Below are positions 8,176 to 15,543 of a DNA stretch of 44,211 nucleotides, one piece after another. Positions within the stretch are counted from its first letter, which is position 1, and each line of letters starts with the position of its first letter. The notes below the pieces were generated by a model, which did not search any database, was not told where the DNA came from, and worked only from the letters and a program-made list of their open reading frames with translations. The position numbers were made by a program, and so were the translations under genes. The DNA is from F23-B02 sp963627445 (GTDB taxonomy: Bacteria; Bacillota; Clostridia; Oscillospirales; Oscillospiraceae), in contig CAVGBM010000038.1 of assembly GCA_963627445.1 (NCBI GenBank), positions 1 to 44,211 on the forward strand, read 5' to 3'.

Positions 8176-9117
8176 ATGACACCGAAAGTTGTAGTTATAA
8201 CGGGTCCGACGGCGACCGGCAAAACCAGGCTTGCCGTGGCGCTGGCGCATGATTTTGACGGCGAGATAATTTCCGCAGACAGCATGCAGGTCTACCGGCG
8301 CATGGACATAGGCACGGCCAAGGTAACGCCCGAGGAGACAGAGGGCGTGCCGCACCACATGATAGACATCGCAGACCCCGCCGAGAGCTTTTCGGCAGCG
8401 CGCTTTGTCGAGGAGGCAGGGCGCTGCGCAGACGATATCATCGCCCGCGGCAAGCTTCCCATCATCGCAGGCGGCACGAATTTGTATATAGATTCGCTCA
8501 TCTCCGGCCGCGACTTTGCCGACAACGAGGGCGACAACGCCCTTAGATACGAGCTCGACCGGCAGTACGACGAGCTCGGCGGCGAGGCTATGCTCGATCT
8601 CCTGCGCAGCTTTGACCCCGAGCGGGCGCAAAAGCTCCACCCGGCCGACCGGCGCAGGATAGTGCGAGCCATTGAGGTCTATAAGCTCACGGGCAAGACC
8701 ATCACGCAGCACGATCTTGAAACCCGCCAGCGCCCGCCGAGGTACGATGCGGCGATGATAGCGCTCGACTTCTTAGACCGCCAAGACCTGTACGACCGCA
8801 TCGATAAGCGCGTCGATATCATGGTGCGCGAGGGGCTTTTTGACGAGGTCGAGGGTCTTCTAAGCGCCGGACTTTCCGACGAGTGCACCGCCATGCAGGC
8901 GATAGGCTACAAAGAGCCTGCGGCATTTTTCCGAGGCGAGATAACGAAAGACGAGGCCGTCGAGCTAATTAAGCGCGAGAGCCGCCGCTACGCCAAGCGG
9001 CAGCTGACATGGCTCAGGCGAAACGAGTCGATATTCTGGATACGTCACGGCAAAACGCCCGATATTGAAAGCGCGCGACGGCTTTCGACCGATTATTTGC
9101 ACCACTGCGGTATATGA
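8176..9117 (+). CDS. miaA: tRNA dimethylallyltransferase MiaA
   Basis: MiaA transfers the dimethylallyl group from DMAPP to N6 of A37 in tRNAs reading UNN codons, giving i6A, the MiaB substrate. Visible motifs are the P-loop GPTATGKT at the N-terminus, the DSMQVYR segment, GGTNLYIDSLISG, and the C-terminal ESRRYAKRQLTWLRR helix. Length 313 is normal. The ribosome site is CAGGAGG, 6 nt before ATG. The 227-nt gap from mutL and the 329-nt gap to hfq are unusually long for an operon and both hold structured DNA. Confidence 0.97.
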   Translation: MTPKVVVITGPTATGKTRLAVALAHDFDGEIISADSMQVYRRMDIGTAKVTPEETEGVPHHMIDIADPAESFSAARFVEEAGRCADDIIARGKLPIIAGGTNLYIDSLISGRDFADNEGDNALRYELDRQYDELGGEAMLDLLRSFDPERAQKLHPADRRRIVRAIEVYKLTGKTITQHDLETRQRPPRYDAAMIALDFLDRQDLYDRIDKRVDIMVREGLFDEVEGLLSAGLSDECTAMQAIGYKEPAAFFRGEITKDEAVELIKRESRRYAKRQLTWLRRNESIFWIRHGKTPDIESARRLSTDYLHHCGI

Positions 9118-9130
9118 TATTTTCGCCCAA

Positions 9131-9413
9131 AGTTGATGGAAGCCGACCCGCTATCGGTTTTGGCGGGCAGCTTTCCGCCCATGCTTCGCTAAATCCCTAG
9201 TCCATATATGGCCATTATGGCCGTCGGGGTTTATCTTTGCCTGAACGAAAATCTGCTCCGCCAAAACTGCAAGGCATCTGTCAGCGATGTTTTTCGAGGG
9301 ATTTTTGGCTTTCTTTTGGTGAAGGCGGGCTGTTTTGCCCGGCAAGACAAAAAAAGGCGAAAAGCACCGAAAGGGCACGCTGACAGACGATAGGGGGTCA
9401 GCTCCCATCAACT
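9131..9413 (+). ncRNA. Candidate structured RNA element B in the hfq leader (three-way junction)
   Basis: Seen directly: arms 9131-9156 and 9388-9413 pair at 23 of 26 positions (P1). P2 (9157-9175 with 9247-9267) starts at the next base and has one bulge. P3 (9277-9286 with 9378-9387) is a perfect 10-bp helix that ends exactly where the P1 return arm begins. P3 holds an inner hairpin CGGGC/GCCCG. Between the P2 arms is a 76-nt core (9177-9252) that differs at only four bases from 15282-15357. The element ends 33 nt before the hfq ATG and has no T tract, so it is not a simple terminator. Comparison with the copy at 15235-15517 gives compensatory changes in P2, P3 and the inner hairpin. That it works as RNA in this orientation is inferred. 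Confidence 0.55.
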
Positions 9414-9446
9414 CGCGGCAAAAATACATATACAGGAGTGGCAGCA

Positions 9447-9680
9447 ATGCAAAAGACACAAAATTTACAGGACGCATTTTTAAATCAGGTACGCAGGGAC
9501 AAGACGAGCCTCACGGTTTTTCTGATGAACGGCTTTCAGATGCACGGGGTCATCCGCGCCTTTGACGGCTTCACCGTGATACTCGACTCCGACGGCAAGC
9601 AGCAGCTTATCTATAAGCACGCCATTTCCACGATAATCCCGCCCAAGCCCGTGGAATACTCGGCGGAAGCTGATGCGTAA
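9447..9680 (+). CDS. hfq: RNA chaperone Hfq
   Basis: A 77-residue Hfq of the Sm/LSm family, forming a hexameric ring that binds A-rich and U-rich RNA. The Sm1 part (VFLMNGFQMHGVIRAFDGF) and the Sm2 motif YKHAIST are intact. The acidic C-terminal tail is short, as in Firmicutes. The ATG at 9447 has AGGAG 8 nt upstream; an in-frame GTG at 9438 lies too near that site. It follows miaA, the classical miaA-hfq order, but with the 283-bp structured element in its leader. Its stop overlaps the next gene's start by 8 nt. Confidence 0.96.
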   Translation: MQKTQNLQDAFLNQVRRDKTSLTVFLMNGFQMHGVIRAFDGFTVILDSDGKQQLIYKHAISTIIPPKPVEYSAEADA

Positions 9681-10404
9681 TTACCTGCACATCGTTGCGG
9701 CGGTGATCTTCCTCGCTGCAGCGGCGTATCTCGTGTGCGTGTTCGTGCAGGTCGAGCGCTCGCCCGAAACGGCCTCGGTCTACCGTGCCGAGGTGAACGA
9801 CAGCGTCGAGGCCGAGGGGTGCGTGCAGTGCGATGCCGAATACATCACAGCTAACTTTGAGACCGTGTACTTCACGGTCTCGGAGGGGCAGTGGGTCTCC
9901 GGCGGGGAGCTTGTCGCCATCGGCGACGCAAGCGACGATAAGCGCATCGCAGCCCCCTGCGCAGGCTACTTTACCCGCACCTTAGGCGAGGATGCTCCCA
10001 AAAACGCAGTCGGCAGGATAGTCTCCGGCGGCTGGCGGTTCGTTGCAAAACTCAAAAACGCAGGGGATTATCACATCGGTCAGCGACTTTATCTGACGGT
10101 TTTCGACAAATACCCCGCGTATATAGAAAGGATAGACAAAGACACCGTGACCGTGCGCTGCAAAACGGGGCTCAGTGCCGTCTTGGAAGCCGACGAGCTC
10201 AAGGCGACGCTCTCGACTGCGGAGCTATCCGGACTGCGGGTGCCGAAAAGGGCGCTGCATTCGGATAAAGACGGCGACTTTGTGTATGTTTTAATGGCGG
10301 ACAAGCCCGAGCGCACGCCGGTCGAGGTCGTATACGACAAAAATGACCTCTGCCTCGTGAAGGGCGACGGGCTTTTTGAAAATATGAAAGTTTTAGTGGG
10401 ATAG
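9673..10404 (+). CDS. HlyD-like membrane-anchored protein
   Basis: A 243-residue protein with one N-terminal transmembrane anchor (residues 5-27) followed by an extracytoplasmic part. Residues about 40-130 resemble the barrel-sandwich (lipoyl-like) fold of HlyD/efflux adaptor proteins: an outgoing strand, a glycine-turn (VSEGQWVSGGELVAIGDA) and a return strand, followed by a beta-barrel-like region. Clostridial genomes carry similar HlyD-domain proteins next to ylmE and sepF, and the context (hfq, then ylmE-sepF-divIVA) suggests an envelope or division role rather than drug efflux. No efflux pump gene is nearby. Function is not established. Confidence 0.7.
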   Translation: MRNYLHIVAAVIFLAAAAYLVCVFVQVERSPETASVYRAEVNDSVEAEGCVQCDAEYITANFETVYFTVSEGQWVSGGELVAIGDASDDKRIAAPCAGYFTRTLGEDAPKNAVGRIVSGGWRFVAKLKNAGDYHIGQRLYLTVFDKYPAYIERIDKDTVTVRCKTGLSAVLEADELKATLSTAELSGLRVPKRALHSDKDGDFVYVLMADKPERTPVEVVYDKNDLCLVKGDGLFENMKVLVG

Positions 10405-10414
10405 GTGATAAAAA

Positions 10415-11116
10415 ATGAGCATTGCGGAAAATGTGAAGCTTGTTAAGGAAAACATAGCGGCGGCGGCAATTCGCTGCGGCCGTGACCCGAAGGACATTAA
10501 GCTCGTTGCGGCGACGAAGATGAATGACGCAGACCGCGTGCGTGAGGCCATCGCCGCGGGAGTGGATATCTGCGGGGAAAACCGCGTGCAGGAGCTTCAG
10601 GAGAAACTAGCTCAGGGCGCATACGACGGCTGCCCGCTGCACTTTATCGGTCACCTGCAGAAAAACAAGGTCAAAAACATCGTCGGCAAGGTGGAGCTCA
10701 TACACTCTGCAGACTCCGTTTCGCTCGCGCAGGAGATAAACAAGCGCGCCGCCGCACTGGGGATAACGCAGGACATTTTGCTCGAGGTGAACATCGGCGC
10801 GGAGGAAAATAAGTCCGGCTTTGCGCCCGGGGAGCTTGCCGGTGCACTGGACGAAATGGCGCAATTTTCCTCAATTCGGGTGCTCGGACTCATGGCTATA
10901 CCCCCAATTTGTGAAATTTCGGAAAACAATAGGGTATATTTTAGGCGAATGAAGCAGCTTTTTATTGACATTGGGCAAAAAAAATACGATAATGCTACTA
11001 TGCAGCTTTTGTCTATGGGCATGAGCGCCGATTACGAGGTCGCCGTTGAGGAGGGTGCAAACCTCGTGCGCGTCGGCACGGGCATCTTCGGTGCCCGCAA
11101 TTATGCTCTTAAATAA
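10415..11116 (+). CDS. ylmE: YggS/YlmE family PLP homeostasis protein
   Basis: A 233-residue single-domain PLP-binding protein of the YggS/PROSC family, which buffers pyridoxal phosphate and affects amino-acid pools rather than catalysing a reaction. The PLP lysine lies in KLVAATKM near residue 33, followed by GENRVQEL, FIGHLQKNKVK, LLEVNIGAEENKSGF and a phosphate-binding end (SMGMSADYEVAVEEGANLVRVGTGIFG). It starts the ylmE-sepF-divIVA cluster typical of Gram-positive division loci. Confidence 0.95.
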   Translation: MSIAENVKLVKENIAAAAIRCGRDPKDIKLVAATKMNDADRVREAIAAGVDICGENRVQELQEKLAQGAYDGCPLHFIGHLQKNKVKNIVGKVELIHSADSVSLAQEINKRAAALGITQDILLEVNIGAEENKSGFAPGELAGALDEMAQFSSIRVLGLMAIPPICEISENNRVYFRRMKQLFIDIGQKKYDNATMQLLSMGMSADYEVAVEEGANLVRVGTGIFGARNYALK

Positions 11117-11133
11117 TTACCGGAGGCTAGACC

Positions 11134-11619
11134 ATGGCATTTTTAGATAATTTCAAAAACGCGCTTCGTCCGTATGACGACGATGATTATATAGAAAACG
11201 AGGCGACCGAGGAAGAGACTGCCGCATTCGAGCCCATGCCCGAGCCGCAGCCCGCTCCCGAGCCGGAATACTCCGAGCCCAAGCCCAAGTTCGGCAAGAA
11301 GGAGCACAGAGCCTACACCGCTCCTGCCCCCGCTCCCGAAAAGGCGAGGACGCGCCTTATGCTCATGACCCCCACGGACTTTGACGAGGCGGCCGAGATC
11401 GCCGATAATCTCAAGGATCGCCGCGCGGTGCTCATGAATGTTGAAAAGACCGATACCGAAACTGCCCGTCGGCTTATTGACTTTTTGTCCGGTGTGGTGT
11501 ACGCTCTCGGCGGCAAGATAATGCGCATTTCCGCGCAGGCATATGTGCTCACGCCGATGAATGTCGACGTTGTCGGCGACGGCGTTCCCGATCTGGAGAG
11601 CGCAGGTCTGTATTTCTGA
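11134..11619 (+). CDS. sepF: Cell division protein SepF
   Basis: SepF binds FtsZ filaments and the membrane and helps build the septum. The 161-residue protein has the N-terminal membrane-binding start (MAFLDNFKNAL), a disordered acidic and proline-rich linker (residues about 20-70), and the C-terminal SepF core (RLMLMTPTDFDEAAEIADNL...DFLSGVVYALGGKIMRIS...YVLTP). It follows ylmE by 17 nt with a CCGGAGG ribosome site and precedes divIVA. Confidence 0.95.
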   Translation: MAFLDNFKNALRPYDDDDYIENEATEEETAAFEPMPEPQPAPEPEYSEPKPKFGKKEHRAYTAPAPAPEKARTRLMLMTPTDFDEAAEIADNLKDRRAVLMNVEKTDTETARRLIDFLSGVVYALGGKIMRISAQAYVLTPMNVDVVGDGVPDLESAGLYF

Positions 11620-11665
11620 TATAAAAACGCAGTTTGTCCCTTAAATTAGAAAGGTGGATTTAGAT

Positions 11666-12241
11666 ATGATCACTCATCAGGATATCCGTGAAAAGAGCTT
11701 TGATAACGCGAAGGCCGTGTTCGGCGGCTACGACATGGGCGCGGTCGAGGATTATCTCGACGATGTCGCCGATGCTTTTGAGGCTCTGCAGAAGGAGAAT
11801 TCCGCTCTCAAGGGCAAAATGAAGATACTTGTCGAGAAGATCGAGGAGTACCGCACCAATGAGGATGCTCTCAATCGTTCCATTCTGTCGGCTCAGAAGC
11901 TGAGCGTTCAGATAGAGAGCGATGCACGCGCACGCGCCGCCTCCATCGTTTCCGAGGCGGAGACCAAGGCTGCCTCCATTCTGGGCAGCATTGATGAGCG
12001 AATTGCAACCGAGGAAAATCGCTTGCAGCAGGCCAAGATATCCGCTGCCAAGTTCCTCGACTCCGCACGCAGCCTTTGCCAGGACCAGCTTAACAGGCTC
12101 GACCTTATCTCGGCGGCAAACACCGTCGTTGCCGATAAGGACAGTGGCCGAATACCTCAGGAGAACAATGCACCTGCCGCCGATAAATCTGCTTTTGATG
12201 CCGGCAACACTCAGGTATTTTCGTTCTCTAAGGACAACTGA
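11666..12241 (+). CDS. divIVA: DivIVA family cell division/polarity protein
   Basis: DivIVA binds curved membrane at septa and poles and recruits division or growth factors. The N-terminal lipid-binding domain is clear (ITHQDIREKSFDNAKAVFGGYDMGAVEDYLDDVADAFEAL), followed by a long coiled coil (about residues 40-145) and a short flexible tail. The ATG at 11666 lies 8 nt after AAAGGTGG; the GTG at 11654 is inside that site. Length 191. A terminator follows, closing the ylmE-sepF-divIVA unit. Confidence 0.94.
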   Translation: MITHQDIREKSFDNAKAVFGGYDMGAVEDYLDDVADAFEALQKENSALKGKMKILVEKIEEYRTNEDALNRSILSAQKLSVQIESDARARAASIVSEAETKAASILGSIDERIATEENRLQQAKISAAKFLDSARSLCQDQLNRLDLISAANTVVADKDSGRIPQENNAPAADKSAFDAGNTQVFSFSKDN

Positions 12242-12264
12242 GTTTTTCGATCGCTCGGCAAAAA

Positions 12265-12303
12265 GGCGTGCAAGGGACAATAATCAGTCCTGCACGCTTT
12301 TTT
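12265..12303 (+). terminator. Intrinsic terminator after divIVA
   Basis: GCGTGCA (12266-12272) pairs with TGCACGC (12291-12297), with the inner pairing GGAC/GTCC, followed by six T residues (12298-12303). It separates divIVA from ileS. It is too short and lacks the conserved box expected for a tRNA-sensing T-box leader. Confidence 0.85.
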
Positions 12304-12358
12304 GCGTTCCAATATAAAAATAGAAAGAGAAAAAGAACAACATTCGGAGGAGTAAAAA

Positions 12359-15157
12359 ATGGCACAGAAATACGATTTGACCCTGAATCTTCCCAAGACC
12401 GATTTCCCCATGCGCGCCGGCCTTCCCAAGCGCGAGCCGGACATGCTCAAGCATTGGGAGGAGCTTGATATTTATAACGAAATGCTCAAGAAGAACGAAG
12501 GCAAGCCCATGTTCAACCTGCATGACGGCCCTCCGTTCTCCAACGGCAATATCCATATGGGACATGCGCTCAACAAGTCCATCAAGGACTTCATCACCCG
12601 CTCTTACGCCATGCGCGGCTACTACACGCCCTACATCCCCGGCTGGGATAACCACGGCATGCCCATCGAGAGCGCCATCATCAAGGAGCAGAAGCTCAAT
12701 CACAAGGCCATGAGCGTTTCCGACTTCCGCTCTGCCTGCGAGGCCTACGCCGAGAAATACATCGGCATCCAGATGGAGGGCTTCAAGAGACTTGGTGTCA
12801 TCGGCGACTGGGAGCACCCGTACAAGACCATGAACAAGGGCTTCGAGGCAGACGAGGTGCGCGTGTTCGGCAAGATGTATAAAAACGGCCACATCTACAA
12901 GGGCTTAAAGCCCGTTTACTGGTGCGCTCATGACGAGACCGCACTGGCCGAGGCCGAGATCGAGTATCAGGACGACCCGTGCACGACCGTGTATGTGAAG
13001 TTTGCCATGAACGATGACCTCGGCAAGCTAACGCACCTTGATAAGTCGAAGCTTTACTTCGTCATCTGGACGACCACCATCTGGACGCTGCCCGGCAACC
13101 TCGCCATCGCCCTGCACCCGGACGAGAGCTACGCGATCGTAAGAGCCGCTAACGGCGAAATGTACATCGTCGCCGAAGCGCTCGTCGAGAAGGTCATGAA
13201 GGTCGGCGGTATCGATGAGTATGAGATCGTCGAGACCCACTCCGGCAGCTTCTATGAGAATATGCTCGCTTCGCACCCCTTCCTGCCCAAGACCAGCCGT
13301 TTGGTGCTCGCCGACTACGTCACCATGGACTCCGGCACAGGCTGCGTCCACACCGCCCCCGGCTTCGGCGCAGACGACTATCTGACCTGCAAGCGCTATG
13401 GCATGGACATGGTCGTCCCCGTCGACGATCAGGGCAGACACACCGATTACGCCGGTAAATACGCCGGTCTCAAGACCGAGGAGTCTAACCCCATCATCTT
13501 AAACGACATGAAGGAAAGCGGCGTTCTGTTCGCCTCCGAGGATATCGTCCACAGCTACCCGCACTGCTGGCGATGCAAGCACCCGATCATCTTCCGCGCC
13601 ACCCCGCAGTGGTTCTGCTCGGTCGACAGCTTCAAGGAGGAGGCCGTCAAGGCATGCGAGGATGTCCGCTGGCTGCCCGCCTGGGGTCAGGATCGCATGG
13701 CATCGATGATCCGCGAGCGCGCCGACTGGTGCATCTCCCGTCAGCGCCGCTGGGGTCTGCCCATCCCCGTTTTCTACTGCTCGGACTGCGGCAAGCCCGT
13801 CTGCACCGACGAGAGCATCGAGTCCGTCGCCTCCATCTTTGAAGAGCGCGGCTCGAACGCATGGTTTGAGCTTGAGGCCGAGGAGCTGCTGCCGAAGGGC
13901 TTCAAGTGCCCGCACTGCGGCGGTGTCCACTTTACAAAGGAGACCGACACCCTCGACGGCTGGTTCGACTCAGGCTCCACTCACTACGCCGCAATGAAGC
14001 GCGATCAGGGCTTCTGGCCTGCAAACATGTACATGGAGGGCGGCGACCAGTACCGCGGCTGGTTCCAGTCATCGCTGCTCGTTGCCGTCGGCGCACTGGG
14101 CATGGGCGCACCGTACAAGGAGTGCCTGACCCACGGCTGGACGGTCGACGGCGAGGGTCGTGCAATGCACAAGTCCCTCGGCAACGGCGTTGATCCTGCC
14201 GACATCGTCAAGGAGTTCGGCGCTGACATGATCCGCCTGTGGGCAGGCTCTGCCGACTACCACGTCGATGTTCGCTGCTCCAAGGAGATCTTCAAGCAGC
14301 TTTCGCAGAACTACCTCAAGTTCCGCAACACCGCCCGCTACTGCCTGGGCAACCTCGACGGCTTTGACGCAAACGATCTCGTTAAGCCCGAGGATATGCT
14401 CGAGCTTGACAAGTGGGCAATGACCAAGCTCAACAAGCTCATCGAGAAGGCCGCCGCCGCATATGACGATTACGAGTTCCATGTGGTGTCGCACCTTATC
14501 AACGACTTCTGCGTCGTCGAGCTTTCCAACTTCTATCTCGACATCATCAAGGACAGGCTCTATTGCGAGGAGCGCGACGGTCTCAAGCGCCGCAGCGCAC
14601 AGACCGCTCTGTACCTCATCCTCGACACCATGACCAAGATGTTCGCCCCCATCCTCGCCTTCACCTGCGATGAGATCTGGCTGGCAATGCCCCACCGCGA
14701 GGGCGACGATGTGCGCAACGTCGTGCTCAATGAGATGAACAAGCCCTTCACCGAGTACGCTCTTTCCGACGAGGAGATGGCAAAGTGGGACGCACTCATC
14801 TCCGTGAGAAACGACGTTAACGGTGTTCTCGAGGCTGCCCGCGGCGCAAAGCGCATCGGCAAGCCGCTTGAGGCTTCCGTCACCCTGCACGCAAAGGGCG
14901 CAAGCAAGCAGACCGTTGAGCGCATCTCCGACATGAACCTGAGTGAGCTCTTCATCGTGTCCGAGTGCCTTATCTCCGACGACGATGAGACTGACCCCGA
15001 GGCCGTTGTCGGCGACGGCAGCTACAACAGCGGCCTGACCGTTTCCGTCAAGGAAGCACCGGGCACCAAGTGCCCCCGCTGCTGGATGCACTCTACTAAG
15101 GCCGATCCCGAGACCGGACTGTGCCCCCGCTGCGCAGCAGTCGTTGCAAAACTGTAA
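12359..15157 (+). CDS. ileS: Isoleucyl-tRNA synthetase
   Basis: Class I synthetase charging tRNA-Ile, with editing of valine. The 932 residues show the HIGH-type motif in PPFSNGNIHMGHALNK, the CP1 editing domain (about residues 200-400), the KMSKS-type loop as AMHKSLGN, the anticodon-binding domain and a C-terminal zinc module with CPRCW...CPRC cysteines. This is the bacterial IleS1-like form. The ribosome site is CGGAGG. No T-box leader is seen; a terminator of divIVA lies just upstream. Coding strand GC skew and codon use match its neighbours. Confidence 0.98.
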   Translation: MAQKYDLTLNLPKTDFPMRAGLPKREPDMLKHWEELDIYNEMLKKNEGKPMFNLHDGPPFSNGNIHMGHALNKSIKDFITRSYAMRGYYTPYIPGWDNHGMPIESAIIKEQKLNHKAMSVSDFRSACEAYAEKYIGIQMEGFKRLGVIGDWEHPYKTMNKGFEADEVRVFGKMYKNGHIYKGLKPVYWCAHDETALAEAEIEYQDDPCTTVYVKFAMNDDLGKLTHLDKSKLYFVIWTTTIWTLPGNLAIALHPDESYAIVRAANGEMYIVAEALVEKVMKVGGIDEYEIVETHSGSFYENMLASHPFLPKTSRLVLADYVTMDSGTGCVHTAPGFGADDYLTCKRYGMDMVVPVDDQGRHTDYAGKYAGLKTEESNPIILNDMKESGVLFASEDIVHSYPHCWRCKHPIIFRATPQWFCSVDSFKEEAVKACEDVRWLPAWGQDRMASMIRERADWCISRQRRWGLPIPVFYCSDCGKPVCTDESIESVASIFEERGSNAWFELEAEELLPKGFKCPHCGGVHFTKETDTLDGWFDSGSTHYAAMKRDQGFWPANMYMEGGDQYRGWFQSSLLVAVGALGMGAPYKECLTHGWTVDGEGRAMHKSLGNGVDPADIVKEFGADMIRLWAGSADYHVDVRCSKEIFKQLSQNYLKFRNTARYCLGNLDGFDANDLVKPEDMLELDKWAMTKLNKLIEKAAAAYDDYEFHVVSHLINDFCVVELSNFYLDIIKDRLYCEERDGLKRRSAQTALYLILDTMTKMFAPILAFTCDEIWLAMPHREGDDVRNVVLNEMNKPFTEYALSDEEMAKWDALISVRNDVNGVLEAARGAKRIGKPLEASVTLHAKGASKQTVERISDMNLSELFIVSECLISDDDETDPEAVVGDGSYNSGLTVSVKEAPGTKCPRCWMHSTKADPETGLCPRCAAVVAKL

Positions 15158-15169
15158 AAATTAAGCTCA

Positions 15170-15198
15170 AATAGGGACGGCAAACCGCCGTCCCTATT
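15170..15198 (+). terminator. Perfect 12-bp hairpin after ileS
   Basis: AATAGGGACGGC (15170-15181) pairs perfectly with 15187-15198 around AAACC, 12 nt after the ileS stop. The downstream tract is GACTATTT rather than a T run, so termination efficiency is uncertain. Confidence 0.55.
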
Positions 15199-15234
15199 GA
15201 CTATTTGCGCATTTTGGTGCAAAATAGGAGTATA

Positions 15235-15517
15235 TACCCTCGGCTTACAAGGGCATACACGGTTTTGGCAGGCTGATTTCCGCCCATGCTTCGCTAAATC
15301 CCTAGCCCATATATGTCCATTATGCCCGTCGGGCTTTATCTTTGCCTGAACGAAAATCAGCTCTGCCAAAACTGCGGAGCACCTGACAGCAGTCAATTTT
15401 CTTGTGATTTTCGTTCTTTTTTGGTGAAGGCGGGTCCTTACCCGGCAAGGCAAAAAAGGGCGGAAGGCGCTGAAAAGGGGCGCTGTCAGGCGTGCATCCC
15501 CTTGTAAGCCGAGGGTA
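15235..15517 (+). ncRNA. Candidate structured RNA element C in the lspA leader (three-way junction)
   Basis: Second copy of the element at 9131-9413, also 283 nt. P1 arms 15235-15260 and 15492-15517 pair at 24 of 26 positions but are unrelated in sequence to the P1 of copy B. P2 is 15262-15280 with 15352-15372 and has the same single-base bulge. P3 is CCTGACAGC (15382-15390) with GCTGTCAGG (15482-15490), and the inner hairpin is CGGGT/ACCCG. The conserved core is 15282-15357. Relative to B, base pairs change on both sides: one G-C to A-T and one A-T to T-A in P2, one T-A to C-G and one T-A to A-T in P3, one C-G to T-A in the inner hairpin. It ends 26 nt before the lspA ATG. Function unknown. 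Confidence 0.55.
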
Positions 15518-15543
15518 CACCCTCACATAAAGGGGACGGATAA

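Noticed and set aside
12242..12358. T-box leader for ileS.
   Set aside because: The gap is only 117 nt, is mostly the divIVA terminator, and lacks the conserved T-box sequence and specifier stem.
9151..15453. Two minus-strand open frames (9151-9477 and 15022-15453) with similar peptides containing FVQAKI and PDGHNGHIW.
   Set aside because: They lie over the two copies of the structured element. The similarity follows from DNA conservation, the changes are mostly non-synonymous, the frames diverge outside the core, and there is no ribosome site. Treated as shadows.
9131..15517. Elements B and C as MITEs or IS remnants.
   Set aside because: Their terminal arms are unrelated in sequence between copies and no target-site duplication is seen, which does not fit a transposon with fixed terminal repeats. 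The possibility is not fully excluded.
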